DNA from: Halomonas rhizosphaerae
Lineage (GTDB): Bacteria; Pseudomonadota; Gammaproteobacteria; Pseudomonadales; Halomonadaceae
Assembly (NCBI RefSeq): GCF_030010555.1
Contig: NZ_JASCQP010000024.1
Span: 62,001 to 126,000, forward strand
Reading direction: 5' to 3'
DNA length: 64,000 nt
In this document: one piece after another, positions 8,592 through 17,197 of the stretch
Position numbering within the stretch: position 1 is the first letter of the stretch
Layout of the letters: each line of letters opens with the position of its first letter
The notes under the pieces: generated by a model
The model's input: the letters and a program-made list of their open reading frames with translations, nothing else
The model's database searches: none
Told to the model about the DNA's origin: nothing
Position numbers and translations under genes: made by a program

Positions 8592-9101
8592 ATGCGTGAT
8601 TCGTGCCTGAAAGCAGGGCGGGCCAGGCTGCCCGCCCTGCTGCTTTGTGCGGGCCTGGCGGCCGGTAGCCCAGCGTTCGCGGTCGACCAGGCTCGGCTGG
8701 AGGTGCTGGACGCCGACGGCGAGCGCCTGGTGAGCGTGCCGATGCCCGAGGGGGAGGGCTGGTGCCTGGAGTGGAACCACTCGGTCGAGGGATTCCCGGT
8801 GCTGGACTGCTATCGTCACCGGGAGGGTCGCATGGTGCTCGAGCGTAGCCACCTGCCCGACTTCGCCGCGGGGCTGGACCATATTCCCGGGCGCGGCCGC
8901 CAGGTCTCCGACGGCGAGGGCGGCTACTGGATCGAGGCGATCGACGAGCCGGTACCGGGTAACGCCTACCGATTGCGGGTGGGCGCCCTGCGCGTCGACC
9001 ACCGCCTGGTGATCGACGGCACCCGGGTCAGCCTGAGCGGCCTGGCCGAGAACCGGCGGGTGACGATCCGCCTGACCCTGCCCGCCGCCTCCCCCGACTG
9101 A
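8592..9101 (+). CDS. DUF1850 protein of the TAXI-TRAP operon
   Basis: This 169-aa protein has an N-terminal hydrophobic export signal (ending near AFA) and a DUF1850-type beta-rich body with the conserved W-x-H-S-V-E pattern (EWNHSVEGFPV). DUF1850 genes are regularly found between TAXI binding-protein and permease genes, and here the gene sits exactly there. Its function is unknown; it may be a periplasmic accessory to the transporter. I chose the ATG at 8592 with a GAGG just upstream. An earlier in-frame ATG at 8556 would overlap the binding-protein gene and add 12 residues before the signal peptide. Confidence 0.8.
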   Translation: MRDSCLKAGRARLPALLLCAGLAAGSPAFAVDQARLEVLDADGERLVSVPMPEGEGWCLEWNHSVEGFPVLDCYRHREGRMVLERSHLPDFAAGLDHIPGRGRQVSDGEGGYWIEAIDEPVPGNAYRLRVGALRVDHRLVIDGTRVSLSGLAENRRVTIRLTLPAASPD

Positions 9102-9126
9102 ACGACAACCCTGCGAGAGAACCACG

Positions 9127-11136
9127 ATGAGCGATTCGGGTACCTCCCCCATCATTCCCGGCAGCCAGGCGAACCATTCCCGCCCGGTGCTGTGGCTGAT
9201 CACCCTGGTGGCGGTGGGACTGTCACTGTTCCAGCTCTACTCCGCCGGCATCCAGCCGTTGGGCCTCTTCTACCAGCGCAGCATCCACCTGATGCTGATC
9301 ATGATGCTGGCCTTCCTGATGTTCCCGCTGCTGGGGCCGAAGCATGATCGCGGGCCCGTCAGCGGACTGGTCGACGCGGTCTTCCTCGGCGGGGCGCTGA
9401 TCACCGGCGGCTACCTGGTGCTCTACCTCGACGAGATCATCAACCGCGCCGGCTTCTGGAGCCAGACCGACATCGTGGTCGGCTGCATCGCCACCATCAC
9501 CGTGCTGGAGGCGGCGCGCCGGGCGGTGGGCCTGGGCATGACCATCATCGGGATGGTCGCCATCCTCTACGCCTTCGCCGGCCCACGTGGCGAGCTGCCG
9601 TGGCTGGGCCAGTTCCTGCCCGGCATCCTCGAGCACCGCGGCTACAACCTGGACCGCCTGGTCGGCCAGCTCTACCTGGGCCAGGAAGGCATCTTCGGTC
9701 TGCCCATGGGCGTGGCGGCCACCTACATCTTCATCTTCGTGCTGTTCGGGGCCTTCCTGGAGATCACCGGCGCCGGCAAGTTCTTCATCGACCTGGCGTA
9801 TGCCGCCACCGGGCGTCAGCGCGGCGGCCCGGCGAAGGCGGCGGTGATCGCCTCGGCGGGCATGGGCTCGATCTCCGGCAGCGCCATCGCCAACGTGGTG
9901 ACCACCGGGGCCTTCACCATCCCGCTGATGAAGCGCCTGGGCTACAAGCCCCACCAGGCCGGCGGCATCGAGGCGGCCGCCTCCACCGGCGGGCAGATCA
10001 TGCCGCCGCTGATGGGGGCGGGGGCCTTCCTGATCGCCGAGTACACCCGGATGCCCTACCTCGAGGTGGTCAAGGTCAGCATCCTGCCGGCGATCATGTA
10101 CTTCGCCACCGTCTACCTCTTCGTGCACATCATTGCCCTGAAGCAGGGCATGCAGGGCATGGCGCGCTCCGAGTTGCCGCAGATGCGCGACGTGATGGGC
10201 GCCGGCTGGCACTTCCTGCTGCCGTTGCTGGTGCTCGTGTGGCTGCTGGTGATGAACATGTCGCCGATGCGGGTGGGCTACTACGCCATCCTCACCATGC
10301 TGGCCGTGGCGGTGCTGCGCTTCGCGGTGTGGTTCCTGTTCATCGCACCCCGCGAGGGGCAGAAGGTCACCGGGGAGACCCTGCGCGAGGCGCTGAAGGC
10401 CGGCCTGGTCAAGCTGGTCGGCGGCCTGGAACTGGGCGCGCGCAATGCCGTGGCCGTCTCCATGGCCTGTGCCGTGGCCGGCGTGATCGTCGGCGTGGTG
10501 GGCCTGACCGGGCTGGGGCTGAAGTTCTCCTCCATGATGATGGCCTTCTCCGGCGGCAACCTGCTGCTGGCGCTGGTGATGGTGCTGCTGGCCAGCCTGG
10601 TGCTGGGCATGGGCCTGCCGGTCACCGCCAGCTACATCGTGCTGATCGTGCTGGTGGGGCCGGCGCTGACCGCCGAGTTCGGCGTGCCGCTGCTGATCGC
10701 CCACCTGGTGGTGTTCTGGTACTCCCAGGACTCCAACGTCACGCCGCCCATCGCCCTGGCCGGCTTCGCCGGCGCGGCCATCGCCGGGGCCAAGCCCATG
10801 GAGACCGGCTTCCAGGCCTGGAAGTTCGCCAAGGGGCTCTACCTGATCCCGCTGTTCATGGTCTACAACCCGGAGATCATCATGGGCGGGTCGCTGCCGG
10901 TGCTGGTATGGACCGCGTTCATCGGCTTCCTGGCCCTGGGGGCCTTCGCCGCGGCCCTTGAAGGTTTCCTCTTCACCTGGATGTCCTGGCCGGTGCGCAT
11001 GGTGCTGCTGCCGGCGATCGTCGCGGCCTTCTACCCCAACCTGATGGTGGAAGTGGCCGGCGTGGCGGTGATGGTGCTGGGGCTGGCCGGCAACTGGCTG
11101 GCCAGCCGCCGCGAGGCGAGGGCCTCGGTCGGCTGA
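9127..11136 (+). CDS. TAXI-TRAP transporter fused permease
   Basis: The 669-aa protein fuses the small (DctQ-like) and large (DctM-like) TRAP membrane subunits, as is usual for TAXI systems. About four helices lie in the first 170 residues, followed by a long multi-helix DctM region with conserved GSISGSAIANVVTTGAF and GQIMPPLMGAGAF motifs. It would drive sodium- or proton-coupled import of the ligand bound by the TAXI protein. GCGAGAG lies before the ATG. The operon order is binding protein, DUF1850, permease. A convergent terminator hairpin follows. Confidence 0.93.
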   Translation: MSDSGTSPIIPGSQANHSRPVLWLITLVAVGLSLFQLYSAGIQPLGLFYQRSIHLMLIMMLAFLMFPLLGPKHDRGPVSGLVDAVFLGGALITGGYLVLYLDEIINRAGFWSQTDIVVGCIATITVLEAARRAVGLGMTIIGMVAILYAFAGPRGELPWLGQFLPGILEHRGYNLDRLVGQLYLGQEGIFGLPMGVAATYIFIFVLFGAFLEITGAGKFFIDLAYAATGRQRGGPAKAAVIASAGMGSISGSAIANVVTTGAFTIPLMKRLGYKPHQAGGIEAAASTGGQIMPPLMGAGAFLIAEYTRMPYLEVVKVSILPAIMYFATVYLFVHIIALKQGMQGMARSELPQMRDVMGAGWHFLLPLLVLVWLLVMNMSPMRVGYYAILTMLAVAVLRFAVWFLFIAPREGQKVTGETLREALKAGLVKLVGGLELGARNAVAVSMACAVAGVIVGVVGLTGLGLKFSSMMMAFSGGNLLLALVMVLLASLVLGMGLPVTASYIVLIVLVGPALTAEFGVPLLIAHLVVFWYSQDSNVTPPIALAGFAGAAIAGAKPMETGFQAWKFAKGLYLIPLFMVYNPEIIMGGSLPVLVWTAFIGFLALGAFAAALEGFLFTWMSWPVRMVLLPAIVAAFYPNLMVEVAGVAVMVLGLAGNWLASRREARASVG

Positions 11137-11153
11137 GGGGCATGGCAGGACGC

Positions 11154-11188
11154 ACTGGGCCCGCCCGGGAATGCCGGGCGGGCCCAGT
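11154..11188. terminator. Bidirectional terminator hairpin
   Basis: A perfect 15-bp inverted repeat (ACTGGGCCCGCCCGG and its complement, loop GAATG) lies between the convergent permease and lipoprotein genes and can stop transcription from both sides. T-runs are short. Confidence 0.75.
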
Positions 11189-11205
11189 CGTTTCGGCCGG
11201 TCGGC

Positions 11206-11694
11206 TTACTGGGAGGTGGAAGTCTCGGCCTCGGACTCGGTGTCAGCATCGGCCTCGGACTCGGCGTCCGCATCGGGGTCGGCCTCGGCGTCCGCATCGG
11301 CCTCGGACTCGGCGTCTGCACCGGCCTCGGACTCGGTGTCCGCATCGGCCTCGGACTCGGTGTCCGCATCGGCCTCGGACTCGGCGTCCGCATCGGGGTC
11401 AGCCTCGGCCTCGCCGGTTTCCTCGCTGGCGGTTTCCTCGTCGGCGGCCGCGTCGGCCTGGGTGTCGTCGTCGACAGCCCCTTCCGTCTCGGCGTCGCCG
11501 GTGGTCTCGGCAGTGTCGTCAGAAGCCTGGTCGGCAGTCTGCTCGGCCGACTCTTCCGCCTGCTGGAGCTCCTGCTCGGCCGCCTCTTCCTGCTCCTGCT
11601 GTGTGGCCTGGTCGGTCGGTTCGCTGTCGGAGTCGCAGCCGACAAGCAGCAGTGAGCCGGCCAGTACCGAAGTGAAAATCAGTGAACGCTTCAT
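11206..11694 (-). CDS. Acidic octapeptide-repeat lipoprotein
   Basis: The 162-aa product has a lipoprotein signal peptide with lipobox LVGC (lipidation at Cys20). The rest is almost only Asp, Glu, Ala, Ser, Thr and Gln. Residues 30-60 are Gln/Glu-rich and could form a helix; residues 101-156 are seven copies of an octapeptide of the form DAD(T/A)ESEA. No enzymatic domain is visible. The strong negative charge suits a surface or periplasmic spacer in a salt-adapted cell, but function is unknown. I chose the ATG at 11694 because AAGGAG is 7 nt upstream; the ATG at 11700 lies too close to it. The gene is monocistronic and convergent with the TAXI permease. Confidence 0.75.
   Translation of the reverse strand: MKRSLIFTSVLAGSLLLVGCDSDSEPTDQATQQEQEEAAEQELQQAEESAEQTADQASDDTAETTGDAETEGAVDDDTQADAAADEETASEETGEAEADPDADAESEADADTESEADADTESEAGADAESEADADAEADPDADAESEADADTESEAETSTSQ
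11227..11394 (-). repeat. Seven tandem 24-bp coding repeats
   Basis: The repeat encodes DADAESEA, DADTESEA (twice), GADAESEA, DADAEADP, DADAESEA and DADTESEA. Units differ by a few substitutions. Repeat number may vary between strains by slippage without breaking the frame. Confidence 0.85.
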
Positions 11695-11928
11695 GATCAT
11701 TCTCCTTGAGAGTTTCCAGGTGGGCTTGTCCTTGCGGCCTTCTCACATTGAAGCTAGCAACCAATATCGCATCCAGCATGCAAACGGGTGTCTTGATGCG
11801 GCGACAGCAGGGGAGGGGGAGCGGCTGTCCGACTGGTCAAGATGACGGTGCAGGCCCGCAGCGCTAGAATGTCCGGCTTTCCTTTCCGCACTCTTTCCCG
11901 CACAGAGGCAGCCGCCGAGGAGCAGGCC

Positions 11929-12450
11929 ATGCAGTCCGATACACAGGCGCCGAAGGTCGGCGTGATCATGGGGTCGAAGTCCGACTGGCCGGTGATGGAG
12001 CATGCGGTGACGATGCTCGAGCGACTGGGCGTGCCCTGCGAGACCCGGGTGGTCTCGGCCCACCGGACCCCTGACCTGCTCTTCGACTACGCCAAGAGCG
12101 CGGCCGAGCGGGGCCTTTCGGTGATCATCGCCGGTGCCGGCGGGGCGGCCCACCTGCCGGGCATGGTGGCCTCCCAGACGGCGCTGCCGGTGCTCGGCGT
12201 GCCGGTGGAATCCAAGGCACTCAAGGGCCTGGACTCGCTGCTGTCCATCGTGCAGATGCCCGGCGGCATCGCCGTGGGGACGCTCGCCATCGGCAAGGCC
12301 GGCGCCACCAATGCGGGGCTGATGGCCGCGCAGATCGTGGGCCTGCAGGATGCCGGGGTGCGGGCCGCGGTGGAGGCCTTCCGTGCCGAGCAGACCCGCA
12401 CGGTGCTGGACCACCCTGATCCCCGGCCCGACCCGCGTCCGCAGCCCTGA
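11929..12450 (+). CDS. purE: N5-carboxyaminoimidazole ribonucleotide mutase
   Basis: The 173-aa protein is a class I PurE, moving the carboxylate of N5-CAIR to give CAIR in purine synthesis. The substrate loop [10 protein letters not shown] (residues 11-20), the SAHRTP motif and the [11 protein letters not shown] segment are intact. The start at 11929 has GAGGAG at good spacing; the upstream in-frame extension is dropped. A C-terminal tail rich in Pro, Arg and Asp exceeds the E. coli protein slightly. purK follows after 27 bp, forming the classic purEK operon. Confidence 0.97.
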   Translation: MQSDTQAPKVGVIMGSKSDWPVMEHAVTMLERLGVPCETRVVSAHRTPDLLFDYAKSAAERGLSVIIAGAGGAAHLPGMVASQTALPVLGVPVESKALKGLDSLLSIVQMPGGIAVGTLAIGKAGATNAGLMAAQIVGLQDAGVRAAVEAFRAEQTRTVLDHPDPRPDPRPQP

Positions 12451-12477
12451 TCGACAGCGATGAGTGAGGAGCCAACC

Positions 12478-13590
12478 ATGAATATCGGAGTCCTGGGTGC
12501 CGGCCAGCTCGGCCGGATGCTGGCGCTCGCCGGCTATCCGCTGGCCAACCACTTCACCTTCCTCGACACCACCGGGCACCCCAGTGCCGGCATCGGGGAC
12601 GTGATGATCGATACCGACCGCAAGCATCTCGAGGCCTTCCTGGAGAAGGTGGATCTCGTGACCTACGAGTTCGAGCACCTGCCGGTCTCGCTGGTCCAGG
12701 CCATCGAGGAGGTCAGGCCGGTCTATCCCTCCAGCGAGGCGATCCGCGTCTGCCAGAACCGCGCCGAGGAGAAGGCGCTGTTCGATCGCCTGGGCATCCC
12801 CACCCCCGCCTACCGCCTGGTCGAGCACGCCGACGAGCTGGAGGCCGCGGCCCGCGAGCTGGGCTGCCCGGTGGTGGCCAAGTCGGTTACCGAGGGCTAT
12901 GACGGCAAGGGTCAGGCGGTACTCCGCGACCCGGCCGAGGCGCACGAGGCGTGGCGAGCGATCAACCACCCGCGGCTGGTCGTGGAGGCCTTCGTCGACT
13001 TCGTGCGCGAGGTGTCGATCATCGCCGTGCGTGGCCGCGACGGCGAGGTGGCCTTCTATCCCATGGCCGAGAACCAGCACGTGGACGGGATCCTGCGCTA
13101 CTCCATCGCGCCCCTGCCGGACCTGGACGAGGGGGTCGAGCGGGTCGCCGACGGCTACATCCGCTCGCTGCTCGACGAGCTCGACTACGTGGGCGTGCTG
13201 ACCCTGGAGCTCTTCCAGTGCGCCGATGGCAGCCTGCTGGCCAACGAGATGGCGCCCCGGGTGCACAACTCCGGCCACTGGTCGATCGATGGCGCGGTGA
13301 CCAGCCAGTTCGAGAACCACCTGCGTGCCATCCAGGGGCTGCCGCTGGGCGACACCACGGCGCGCATGCCGACCTGCATGGTCAACGTGATCGGCCGGGA
13401 GGGCGAGGCGGCCGAGATCCTGGCCCTGCCGGATGCCCACCTGCACCGCTACGACAAGAGCGAGCGCCCCGGTCGCAAGCTGGCCCACGTCAACCTGCTG
13501 GCGCCCACTCACGGCGCGCTGCTGGAGCGGGTGCGCGCCTGCGCAGCCCTGCTGCCGGACGCCCCGGCACCGCGCTTCAGCTTCGAGTAG
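12478..13590 (+). CDS. purK: N5-carboxyaminoimidazole ribonucleotide synthase
   Basis: The 370-aa ATP-grasp enzyme carboxylates AIR with bicarbonate and ATP to make N5-CAIR, the substrate of PurE. It begins with GVLGAGQLGRMLALAG (residues 4-19). The central ATP-grasp region includes VAKSVTEGYDGKGQ and the metal-binding LANEMAPRVHNSGHW segment. The ATG at 12478 has GAGGAG 8 nt upstream. The gene ends 14 bp before a long terminator hairpin, closing the purEK operon. Confidence 0.97.
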   Translation: MNIGVLGAGQLGRMLALAGYPLANHFTFLDTTGHPSAGIGDVMIDTDRKHLEAFLEKVDLVTYEFEHLPVSLVQAIEEVRPVYPSSEAIRVCQNRAEEKALFDRLGIPTPAYRLVEHADELEAAARELGCPVVAKSVTEGYDGKGQAVLRDPAEAHEAWRAINHPRLVVEAFVDFVREVSIIAVRGRDGEVAFYPMAENQHVDGILRYSIAPLPDLDEGVERVADGYIRSLLDELDYVGVLTLELFQCADGSLLANEMAPRVHNSGHWSIDGAVTSQFENHLRAIQGLPLGDTTARMPTCMVNVIGREGEAAEILALPDAHLHRYDKSERPGRKLAHVNLLAPTHGALLERVRACAALLPDAPAPRFSFE

Positions 13591-13604
13591 GCCGGGTTAG
13601 TCCG

Positions 13605-13650
13605 CCGCCATGAAGAAGGCCCCGCTGATGCGGGGCCTTCTTCATGGCGG
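13605..13650. terminator. Terminator with perfect 21-bp stem
   Basis: A perfect 21-bp inverted repeat with a TGAT loop lies between purK and the convergent DUF2231 gene. It should terminate transcription in both directions. Confidence 0.85.
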
Positions 13651-13667
13651 CAGGGCAGGGTGGGGGA

Positions 13668-14219
13668 TCAGCTGGCGGTGCGGCGCCCCTTGAGCCCCAC
13701 AACGGCACAGGCGATCCCGATGAGCACCATCACGGCACTGACCCAGAAGGGGCTGTAGAAGGTGGTATAGACCTCCCACCCCATCAGGCCGAGCACATCG
13801 GAAAACAGCGTCGGAGCACCGACAAGATGGCCACCCAGGGTGCCGGCAGCGGCGAAGAAGAGCCCGCCGATCAATGCCAGGATCACCAGCACCCAGCGCC
13901 GTGCCCCGTCGAAGGCCGCGCTGCCCGCGCGCCAGACGAGCACGGTCAGCATGGCGAAGATACCCAGCGACCAGAGTGCCATCAGGATGTGATTGCGGGC
14001 CAGCGGACTGTGCGTGCTGGCCTCCAGTGGCCAGACCAGGAACCCCGTGACGATGGCGGCCAGGGCGCCGAGCAGGCTGAGGACCAGGACCGGCAGCAGG
14101 GCGGCGCGACTGAGTTCGGCCATCCGGCCGGGCAGCAGGGCGCCGACCAGGATCATCAGGGTGGCGAGTGCCCAGAAGCCTACCGGGAAGTGGACGAGCA
14201 TATGGTGCATGCCTGTCAT
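13668..14219 (-). CDS. DUF2231-like membrane protein
   Basis: The 183-aa protein has about five hydrophobic helices and starts MHHMLVHFPVGFWAL, the His-rich first-helix pattern of DUF2231 membrane proteins, where conserved His residues have been suggested to bind haem. Its ATG overlaps the stop of the haem-domain gene upstream (ATGA), so the two are translationally coupled. It may be the membrane partner of that haem protein. Function is otherwise unknown. Confidence 0.7.
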   Translation of the reverse strand: MTGMHHMLVHFPVGFWALATLMILVGALLPGRMAELSRAALLPVLVLSLLGALAAIVTGFLVWPLEASTHSPLARNHILMALWSLGIFAMLTVLVWRAGSAAFDGARRWVLVILALIGGLFFAAAGTLGGHLVGAPTLFSDVLGLMGWEVYTTFYSPFWVSAVMVLIGIACAVVGLKGRRTAS

Positions 14220-15655
14220 GAGCGGTCTCCTTCACGATTCGAACGGAAGCCGGGGAGCAGGGCGAGGGTCACGCCGAGCATGGCGACCAGTCCGGCCAAC
14301 AGGGTCATCCACCACCGCCAGGTGATGGCGTCATTGAACTCCATCTCCACCCCATAGAGCGCCAGCTGCTTCTCGCTGTGGCGCGTGCGCACCGGGGTGC
14401 CCTCGGCGATGTCCTCCGCACCGGCATGGGCGCGGCTGATCAGCAGCGGCCAGTCAACCTGCCCGGGATAGAAGAGGGTCATGTCGAACCAGTCATCGCT
14501 CCAGTCGGGCGAACTACCGGAGAAACTGACGGCCTGGAGGTCGGCATCACGCCCCAGCCCCAGGGAGTAGGGATGGGAGACATAGTGCCAGCGGCTGCCG
14601 GTGGCATTGCGGTAGACGGCGATGCCGACGTCATAGATCCCCTGCTCGGTGAGGATCTTGTCGTCCAGCGGGTTGCCGGTGTCCAGGTCGCGCACCAGGG
14701 TCACGTCCCAGTAGCCGTCCTCCCAGCGTGCCTGGCCGTGGACGGCGATGCTGCCCCGAGAGCCCTCGGGCTGGCGCAGCAGGCGGCGAGGGATGACGTC
14801 GCCCTCCTGCCAGTCATGGTCGGGATCGAAGTCGGTCCGGTTCTCTTCCGACAGGTAGTAAAGGCCGTCGAAATCGACCTCTCCGGATACCACGTCCTCC
14901 CAGCGCAAGGCACGCTGGCCCGTTTCCTCGGGGTCGAGCATCCAGAGTGGCTGGTCGTTGTCGCCATCCCAGTTGGTGGTATAGGGCCCCGAGCCGGCAT
15001 CGCTGTTGCGGTATTCGCCGACCCACTGGTCATCCGAGGCGCCAATGGGGTTGGAGCGCCCGGCCCGCCAGTGCCAGAGGTCGAGGAAATAGCCGGCTTC
15101 ACGCTGGGCGGCGAGGACATCGGCATCCGCCACGCTTCGCCAGTCGTTCTGGTCGGTGCGGGTGGCGGGCAGGTACTTGCGGACGTCGCTGTGCCCCAGC
15201 TGCTGCCCGAGGTGGGGGTGCTCCGAGACCTCTGCCGGGCTCGCCGAGTCGCTGAAGAAGCGCATCCGGTCACCCACGGTGATGTAGCCGCCATAGCGAC
15301 CGAAGTCGGGGACGCCGCCGTCGTCCACCAGCATGGCGACCCGATCCTCGTAGGTGCCATCGGGATCGGGGCCCGGCCGGGAGTTGCCGTGGCGGACCCA
15401 CTCGCCATCCGTGTAGCGAAGCATGTCATGGTAGACATGGGCCTGTTCTGCGGGCCAGCGATACCTGAAGTAGATCTGCTCCTCGTTATAGGCGGCCTGG
15501 ACCTGCAGCGGCAGGGTCAGCTGATCGGGGATCGAGATGTTGCGTTCCGGGTCGTCCTCGATCACCCCGGTTCCCTGGGTGATCCAGGCGAGGCCCAGCG
15601 CGACGGGCAACCCCAGGACCAGCCAGGGGGTGGCGCCCTTGTCTTGACGTGCCAT
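14216..15655 (-). CDS. Ethylbenzene-dehydrogenase-like haem-binding membrane protein
   Basis: The 479-aa product has one N-terminal helix (PWLVLGLPVALGLAW), a large Asp/Trp/Tyr-rich exported domain (residues about 45-430) and a C-terminal helix. The body resembles the EB_dh family, the b-haem gamma subunits of ethylbenzene, DMS and selenate-type molybdoenzymes. No catalytic molybdenum subunit lies nearby, so it probably has a different electron partner. The ATG at 15655 has AGGAGG 4 nt upstream. It is coupled by ATGA to the DUF2231 gene and divergent from the ferric-reductase-like gene, suggesting one redox module. Haem ligands cannot be assigned by eye. Confidence 0.6.
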   Translation of the reverse strand: MARQDKGATPWLVLGLPVALGLAWITQGTGVIEDDPERNISIPDQLTLPLQVQAAYNEEQIYFRYRWPAEQAHVYHDMLRYTDGEWVRHGNSRPGPDPDGTYEDRVAMLVDDGGVPDFGRYGGYITVGDRMRFFSDSASPAEVSEHPHLGQQLGHSDVRKYLPATRTDQNDWRSVADADVLAAQREAGYFLDLWHWRAGRSNPIGASDDQWVGEYRNSDAGSGPYTTNWDGDNDQPLWMLDPEETGQRALRWEDVVSGEVDFDGLYYLSEENRTDFDPDHDWQEGDVIPRRLLRQPEGSRGSIAVHGQARWEDGYWDVTLVRDLDTGNPLDDKILTEQGIYDVGIAVYRNATGSRWHYVSHPYSLGLGRDADLQAVSFSGSSPDWSDDWFDMTLFYPGQVDWPLLISRAHAGAEDIAEGTPVRTRHSEKQLALYGVEMEFNDAITWRWWMTLLAGLVAMLGVTLALLPGFRSNREGDRS

Positions 15656-15808
15656 GTGACCTCCTGAATCAGGGAGTGAGGTGATGTGTCGGACCTTCAG
15701 TGTGGACCCTGGCAATCCCCATGGCATGACACAGGTCAAGCCGGGTGCGACAAGGCGTCACATGCCTTGATGGCGAGGCCTTCGGCGTCCCTGGCCTGTC
15801 CTGGCTGA

Positions 15809-15855
15809 CCGGGATCAAGGAAGCGTCGACTCGTGACGCTTTCCATTGATCCCGG
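15809..15855. repeat. Long inverted repeat in a divergent promoter region
   Basis: CCGGGATCAA...AAGCGTC is repeated in inverted form with a 2-nt bulge and a 7-nt loop, giving about 17 paired bases. It sits 50 bp before the ferric-reductase-like gene and may be an operator for both arms of the divergent region or a leader hairpin. Confidence 0.5.
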
Positions 15856-15904
15856 CACCATCAGGACAACAATGGGAGGATGACACCGGGGCAGGGGAGG
15901 GAGG

Positions 15905-17197
15905 ATGCGACACCATCCGAGAGCGGGCGATCTCGCCCTGGCGGTGGCCGTGCTGCTGCCGCTGGTGGTGGCACTGCCGCGGCTGGGGTGGCCCGCCAAC
16001 GATGCCGGCGACTGGCTGGCGTGGGCTGGCCGTGCCACGGGGATCCTGGGCCTTGCCATGATGCTGCTGGCGGCAGCGATCAGCGTCCGGGTGCCGGGGT
16101 GGGACCGTCCCTTCGGGGGGCTGGCCCGGCTCTGGCGGTTGCACCACGCCCTGGGCTTCGGCGCCTTCGTGCTGCTGATGGTCCACGCCCTGGCGCTGGC
16201 ACTGGCGGCGGTGCCGCAGGGACTGCCGGTGGCGGTGGAGGTGCTCTTTCCGCCCTTCTCCCGAGGCGCCATCTGGCTCGGCTGGCTGGCCTGGCTGGCG
16301 ATGGTGCTGTTCCTCGCCCCCACCTTCGGCTTCTTCGGCCGGCCCCGCTACCAGGCCTGGAAGCGTCTGCACCTGGTGTCGGCCGCCGCCCTGCTGCTGG
16401 CCCTGACCCACGCCCTGCCGCTGGCGGGGGAGGCCTGGCCCTGGTGGCTGCTGGGGCTGGCAGGCTTGACGGCCATCGCCTGGCGCAAGCTGGGCTCGCC
16501 CCGGGCGCGACTGGCCTATCGCATCGAGGCGGTGGAGCCCCTGGCCCGCGGGGTGGTGGAGCTGGTGCTCGCCCCGCAGGGGCGGCGGCTGGTCCACGAG
16601 CCCGGCCAGTTCGTCTACCTGGCCCCGCTGGACGAGACGCTCTCGGCCGGCCGTGGCGAGGAGCATCCCTATACCCTCGCCTCGGCCCCGGCCGATGACC
16701 GCCTGCGCCTCGGCATCAAGGACCTGGGGGATGCCAGCCACGCGCTACAGTCGGTGACGCCGGGCTCGATGGCGCGGGTCGAGGGTCCCTACGGCGACTT
16801 CTTCGGCCGTCATCCGCCGGGGCGCCACCGGCTCTGGCTTGGCGGGGGCATCGGCATCACGCCCTTCGTCGGCGGGGCCCGCGACCTGCTGGCGAGGGGA
16901 GCGGTGGAGGGGCAGGTGCTGCTGGTCTACCTGGCCAACCGCCCGGAGCGGGCCTACTACCTGGACGAGCTCCAATCGATCGCCGAGCGGCTGGCAGGCT
17001 TCTCGGTGGTGGCGCACTACTACCTCGAGCGGGGTACCCTCGACGTGGCCTTCCTCGCCGCGCACTGCCCCGACTTCGCCGCGCGGGAGATCCACCTCTG
17101 TGGCCCGCCGGCCATGAACGCCCACCTGAGGCGGCTGCTCGTCGGCCAGGGGGTGCCACGCTCACGCATCCATAGCGAGGTCCTCGGTTTCCTGTGA
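15905..17197 (+). CDS. Ferric reductase-like transmembrane flavoprotein
   Basis: The 430-aa protein has about six N-terminal helices of the ferric-reductase/NOX/YedZ type with His residues for b haems (for example LHHALGFGAF and WKRLHLVSAA). From residue 200 it continues into a ferredoxin-reductase module: an FAD-binding HPYTLAS motif, a GPYGDF segment, a nucleotide-binding LGGGIGITPF motif and a CGPP motif near the C-terminus. It should move electrons from cytoplasmic NAD(P)H through FAD and haem across the membrane. A cytochrome b5 gene follows with a 4-bp overlap and may be its electron partner. The acceptor is unknown. Confidence 0.85.
   Translation: MRHHPRAGDLALAVAVLLPLVVALPRLGWPANDAGDWLAWAGRATGILGLAMMLLAAAISVRVPGWDRPFGGLARLWRLHHALGFGAFVLLMVHALALALAAVPQGLPVAVEVLFPPFSRGAIWLGWLAWLAMVLFLAPTFGFFGRPRYQAWKRLHLVSAAALLLALTHALPLAGEAWPWWLLGLAGLTAIAWRKLGSPRARLAYRIEAVEPLARGVVELVLAPQGRRLVHEPGQFVYLAPLDETLSAGRGEEHPYTLASAPADDRLRLGIKDLGDASHALQSVTPGSMARVEGPYGDFFGRHPPGRHRLWLGGGIGITPFVGGARDLLARGAVEGQVLLVYLANRPERAYYLDELQSIAERLAGFSVVAHYYLERGTLDVAFLAAHCPDFAAREIHLCGPPAMNAHLRRLLVGQGVPRSRIHSEVLGFL

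Noticed and set aside
11227..11394. Regular repeats that could suggest a CRISPR array.
   Set aside because: The 24-bp units are contiguous, with no spacers, and encode an octapeptide repeat in frame.
11171..11845. A plus-strand Ser/Ala-repeat frame opposite the acidic lipoprotein.
   Set aside because: The minus-strand frame has a signal peptide, lipobox and ribosome site; the plus-strand repeat is its complement.
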